Source: Cepaea nemoralis (lineage: Eukaryota > Mollusca > Gastropoda > Stylommatophora > Helicidae). From it: DNA of 64,000 nt. The notes below the pieces were generated by a model. It searched no databases and was not told where the DNA came from. It saw only the letters and a program-made list of their open reading frames with translations. Position numbers and translations under genes: made by a program. The first letter of the stretch is position 1, and every line of letters starts with the position of its first letter. Location of the stretch: positions 366,001 through 430,000 of the forward strand of contig JACEFZ010004196.1 in NCBI GenBank assembly GCA_014155875.1, given 5' to 3'. Positions 33,680 to 64,000 of the stretch are shown here, piece after piece.

Positions 33680-34400
33680 TCAGATTATGGGATATTGATA
33701 TTACTAAGATAGCATGTTGTAATGCTATCTTATCAACTGTCCCTGGGGAACCACCATAATTTGTGAGTTATGACTTTCTGTGGAGATTCTGGGACATTGC
33801 TAAGATGGCATGTTATAATGTTTACTAAATCAACTGTTCTTGGGAAGAGACCATGATTTGTGAGTTATGATTTTCTGTGGAGATTCTGGGACATTGCTAA
33901 GATGGCATGTTATAATGTTTACTAAATCAACTGTCCCTGGGAAGAGACCAAGATTTGTGAGTTATGACTCTCTGCTGAGATTCTGGGACATTGCTAAGAT
34001 AGCATATATATAATGTTTACTAAATCAACTGTCCCTGGGAAGAGACCATGATTTGTGAGTTATGATTTTCTGTGGAGATTCTGGGACATTAAGATGGTAT
34101 GTTATAATGTTTACTAAATCAACTGTCCTTGGGAAGAGACCATGATTTGTGAGTTATGATTTTCTGTGGAGATTCTGGGACATTGCTAAGATGGTATGTT
34201 ATAATGTTTACTAAATCAACTGTCCTTGGGAAGAGACCATGATTTGTGAGTTATGATTTTCTGTGGAGATTCTGGGACATTGCTAAGATGGTATGTTATA
34301 ATGTTTACTAAATCAACTGTCCCTGGGAAGAGACCATGATTTGTGAGTTATGATTTTCTGTGGAGATTCTGGGACATTGCTAAGATGGCATTTTATATTT
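33680..34400. repeat. 97 bp tandem array derived from ZFP64 exon I
   Basis: About seven to eight units of TAAATCAACTGTCCCTGGGA, CCATGATTTGTGAG and GAGATTCTGGGACATTGCTA, period 97 bp. The sequence is homologous to 34402-34510 inside the terminal exon, with a deletion of roughly 16 bp in the repeats. It lies just 3' of the stop codon. A related pair of units at 33530-33665 (CACTAGAAATTTGGTC) is separate. Confidence 0.93.
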
Positions 34401-34401
34401 G

Positions 34402-61052
<26,651 letters not shown>

Positions 61053-61069
61053 CTGAACATGTGAATGAG

Positions 61070-62815
61070 AAGGCAAACATCATCATCAATAACATATGAA
61101 CAAGAAGACAGACATCATCATCAATAACATGTGAACAAGAAGACAAACATCATCATCAATAAAATGTGAACAAGAAGACAAGATATCATCATCAATAACA
61201 TGTGACCAAGAAGACAAGATATCATCATCAATAACATATGACCAAGAAGACAAGATATCATCATCAATAACATGTGAACAAGAAGACAAGATATCATCAT
61301 CAATAACATGTGAACAAGAAGACAAGACATCATCATCAACAACATGTGAACAAGAAGACAAACATCATCATCAATAACATGTGAACAAGAAGACAAGACA
61401 TCATCATCAATAACATGTGAACAAGAAGACAAGACATCATCATCAATAACATGTGAACAAGAAGACAGACATCATCATCATCAATAACATGTGAACAAGA
61501 AGACAGACATCATCATCAATAACATGTGAACAAGAAAAGATATCATCATCAATAACATGTCAACAAGAAGACAAGACATCATCATCAATAATATGTGATC
61601 ATCATCAATAACATGTGAACAAGAAGACAAACATCATCATCAATAACACATGAACAAGAAGACAAGACATCATCATCAATAACATGTGAACAAGAAGACA
61701 AACATTATCATCAATAACATGTGAACAAGATGACAGAAATCATATCAATAACATGTGAACAAGAAGACAAGACATCATCATCAATAATATGTGATCATCA
61801 TCAATAACATGTGAACAAGAAGACAAACATCATCATCAATAACATGTGAACAAGAAGACAAGACATCATCATCTATAACATGTGAACAAGAAGACAAGAC
61901 ATCATCATCAATAACATGTGAACAAGAAGACAAACATCATCATCAATAACATGTGAATAAGAAGACAAGACATCATCATCAATAACATGTGAACAAGAAG
62001 ACAAGATATCATCATCAATAACATGTGAACAAGAAGACAATACATCATCATCAATATGTGATCATCATCAATAACATGTGAACAAGAAGACAAACATCAT
62101 CATCAATAACATGTGAACAAGAAGACAAGACATCATCATCAATAACATGTGACCAAGAAGACAAACATTATCATCAATAACATGTGAACAAGAAGACAGA
62201 CATCATCATCAATAACATGTGAACAAGAAGACAAGATATCATCATCAATAACATGTGAACAAGAAGACAAGACATCATCATCAATAACATGTGAACAAGA
62301 AGACAAGACATCATCATCAATAACATGTGAACAAGAAGACAAGACATCATCATCAATAACATGTGAACAAGAAGACAAGACATCATCATCAATAACATGT
62401 GAACAAGAAGACAAGACATCATCATCAATAACATGTGAACAAGAAGACAAGACATCATCATCAATAACATGTGAACAAGAAGACAAGACATCATCATCAA
62501 TAACATGTGAACAAGAAGACAAGATATCATCATCAATAACATGTGAACAAGAAGACAAGACATCATCATCTATAACATGTGAACAAGAAGACAAACATCA
62601 TCATCAATAACATGTGAACAAGAAGACAAGACATCATCATCTATAACATGTGAACAAGAAGACAAGATATCATCATCAATAACATGTGAACAAGAAGACA
62701 AGACATCATCATCTATAACATGTGAACAAGAAGACAAACATCATCATCAATAACATGTGAACAAGAAGACAAGACATCATCATCAATAACATGTGAATCA
62801 ATATGTTCATCATAA
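61070..62815. repeat. 36 bp minisatellite, about 47 units
   Basis: Unit CATCATCATCAATAACATGT plus GAACAAGAAGACAAGA, period 36 in the homogeneous part (62200-62560), 33-35 bp and deletions elsewhere. 36 is divisible by three, hence long spurious ORFs. It lies directly upstream of ZFP64 exon A. Confidence 0.97.
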
Positions 62816-63080
62816 TCATTAACATGTCTATCAATATGTGTCATCATCATCAATGTCTAAGATTATGTACAATATCAATAATATGCTAAGTGCTAGAATC
62901 ATCAATAACATGTCTATAATTTTGTGCCAACATAAAAATGTGTCCATCATCTAAAACACAAGATGAAGAACATTAGAAGTAGAGATGAATATTATGGGCA
63001 AGACATGGGGTGTGTTGCCGTTGACAGCAACAGATAGGATGAGCTGGTTGAGGACCTATGGTCCAATGGGGGATAAAAGG
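62816..63080. other. Unique spacer between two arrays
   Basis: The left part is a degraded extension of the 36 bp array. 62985-63080 has no clear feature. Confidence 0.5.
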
Positions 63081-63429
63081 CAGAGGAAGAAGAAAAAAAG
63101 GAGCAGCAGCAGCAGAAGAAGAAGAAAAAAAAGAGCAGCAGAAGCAGAAGAAGAAGAAGAAGAAGAAGAAGAAGAAGAAGAAGAAGAAGAAGAAGAAGAA
63201 GAAGAAGAAGAAGAAGAAGAAGAAGAAGAAGAAAAAAAGGAGGATGAGCAGCAACATTAGCAGAAGAATTAAGAAGAAGAAGGAGAAGAAGAAGAAGAAG
63301 AAGAAGAAGAAGAAGAAGAAGAAGAAGAAGAAAAAGAAGAAGAAGAAGAAGAAGAAGAAGAAGAAGAAGAAGAAGAAGAAGAAGAAGAAGAAGAAGAAGG
63401 AGGATGAGCAGCAACATTAGCAGAAGAAT

Positions 63430-63460
<31 letters not shown>

Positions 63461-63560
63461 AAGAAGAAGAAGAAGAAGAAGAAGAAGAAGAAGAAGAAGA
63501 AGAAGAAGAAGAAGAAGAAGAAAAAAAAAGGAGGATGAGCAGCAACATTAGCAGAAGAAT

Positions 63561-63591
<31 letters not shown>

Positions 63592-63847
63592 AAGAAGAAG
63601 AAGAAGAAGAAGAAGAAGAAGAAGAAGAAGAAGAAGAAGAAGAAGAAAAAAAAAAAGGAGGATGAGCAGCAACATTAGCAGAAGAATTAAGAAGAGGAAG
63701 AAGAAGAAGAAGAAGAAAGAAGAAGAAGAAGAGAAGAAGAAGAAGAAGAAGAAGAAGAAGAAGAAGAAGAAGAAGAAGAAGAAGAAGAGAAGAAGAAGAA
63801 GAAGAAAAAAAAAGGAGGATGAGCAGCAACATTAGCAGAAGAATTAA

Positions 63848-63909
<62 letters not shown>

Positions 63910-63945
63910 AGAGGAAGAGAAGAAGAAGAAGAAGAAGAAGAAGAA

Positions 63946-63992
<47 letters not shown>

Positions 63993-64000
63993 AGGAAGAA
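63080..64000. repeat. GAA microsatellite with ~120-150 bp higher-order unit
   Basis: Long GAA/AAG runs punctuated six times by AAAAAAGGAGGATGAGCAGC then AACATTAGCAGAAGAATTAA. The spacers are near identical and recur at about 63235, 63400, 63530, 63655 and 63815. It runs off the right edge. Spurious poly-Lys/Glu/Leu ORFs result. Confidence 0.97.

Noticed and set aside
62139..62594. 150-codon ORFs of repeated SSCSHVIDDDV or LLVHMLLMM
   Set aside because: Translation of a 36 bp tandem repeat; the period is a multiple of three.
62973..63832. Poly-Leu, poly-Phe, poly-Glu, poly-Lys ORFs
   Set aside because: Translation of a GAA microsatellite.

Overview
This is eukaryotic, animal DNA: intron-rich genes with GT-AG splice sites, many decayed non-LTR retrotransposons, tRNA-derived SINEs, two mariner copies and a very high load of minisatellites and microsatellites. 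The repeat style and the two host genes fit an invertebrate, probably a lophotrochozoan and possibly a gastropod mollusc. That species-level guess is inference only. There is no sign of bacterial gene organisation.

Two host genes can be reconstructed, pointing towards each other. On the + strand, 1347-15041 holds the last six coding exons of a TPX2 orthologue (spindle assembly factor and Aurora A activator); its 5' exons lie left of the window. On the - strand, 61052 down to 34402 holds nine phase-compatible coding exons of a ZFP64-like C2H2 zinc finger transcription factor: ten zinc fingers, then a Ser/Gln/Thr-rich C-terminal tail. Its first exon(s) lie right of the window or were not found. 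The three small distal exons (44499-44579, 37286-37399, 34402-34731) are recovered only by matching splice phases. The two genes are tail to tail, with about 19 kb of repeat-filled sequence between them (15042-34401).

The rest is mostly mobile-element archaeology. There are at least five non-LTR retrotransposon (LINE) lineages, called here CR1-like, LINE-A, -B, -C and -D plus an RTE-like and an RNase H-bearing fragment. There are several SINE families, called here SINE-A to SINE-F, a MITE-like element and a 420 bp dispersed family. Several insertions can be ordered in time because target-site duplications survive; the best case is 24.86-29.0 kb, where a LINE is split by a second LINE that is itself split by a SINE and by an RNase H-bearing LINE fragment.

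Tandem arrays fill most introns and spacers. Several can be traced to a parent sequence still present beside them: a 97 bp array copied from the last ZFP64 coding exon, a 28 bp array of about 78 units sitting inside a SINE, a 28 bp array grown from a tRNA-like SINE head, and an 80 bp array whose unit carries a piece of LINE. The most noteworthy biology is this ongoing birth of satellites from exons and transposons; no prokaryote-type defence or biosynthetic system is present.
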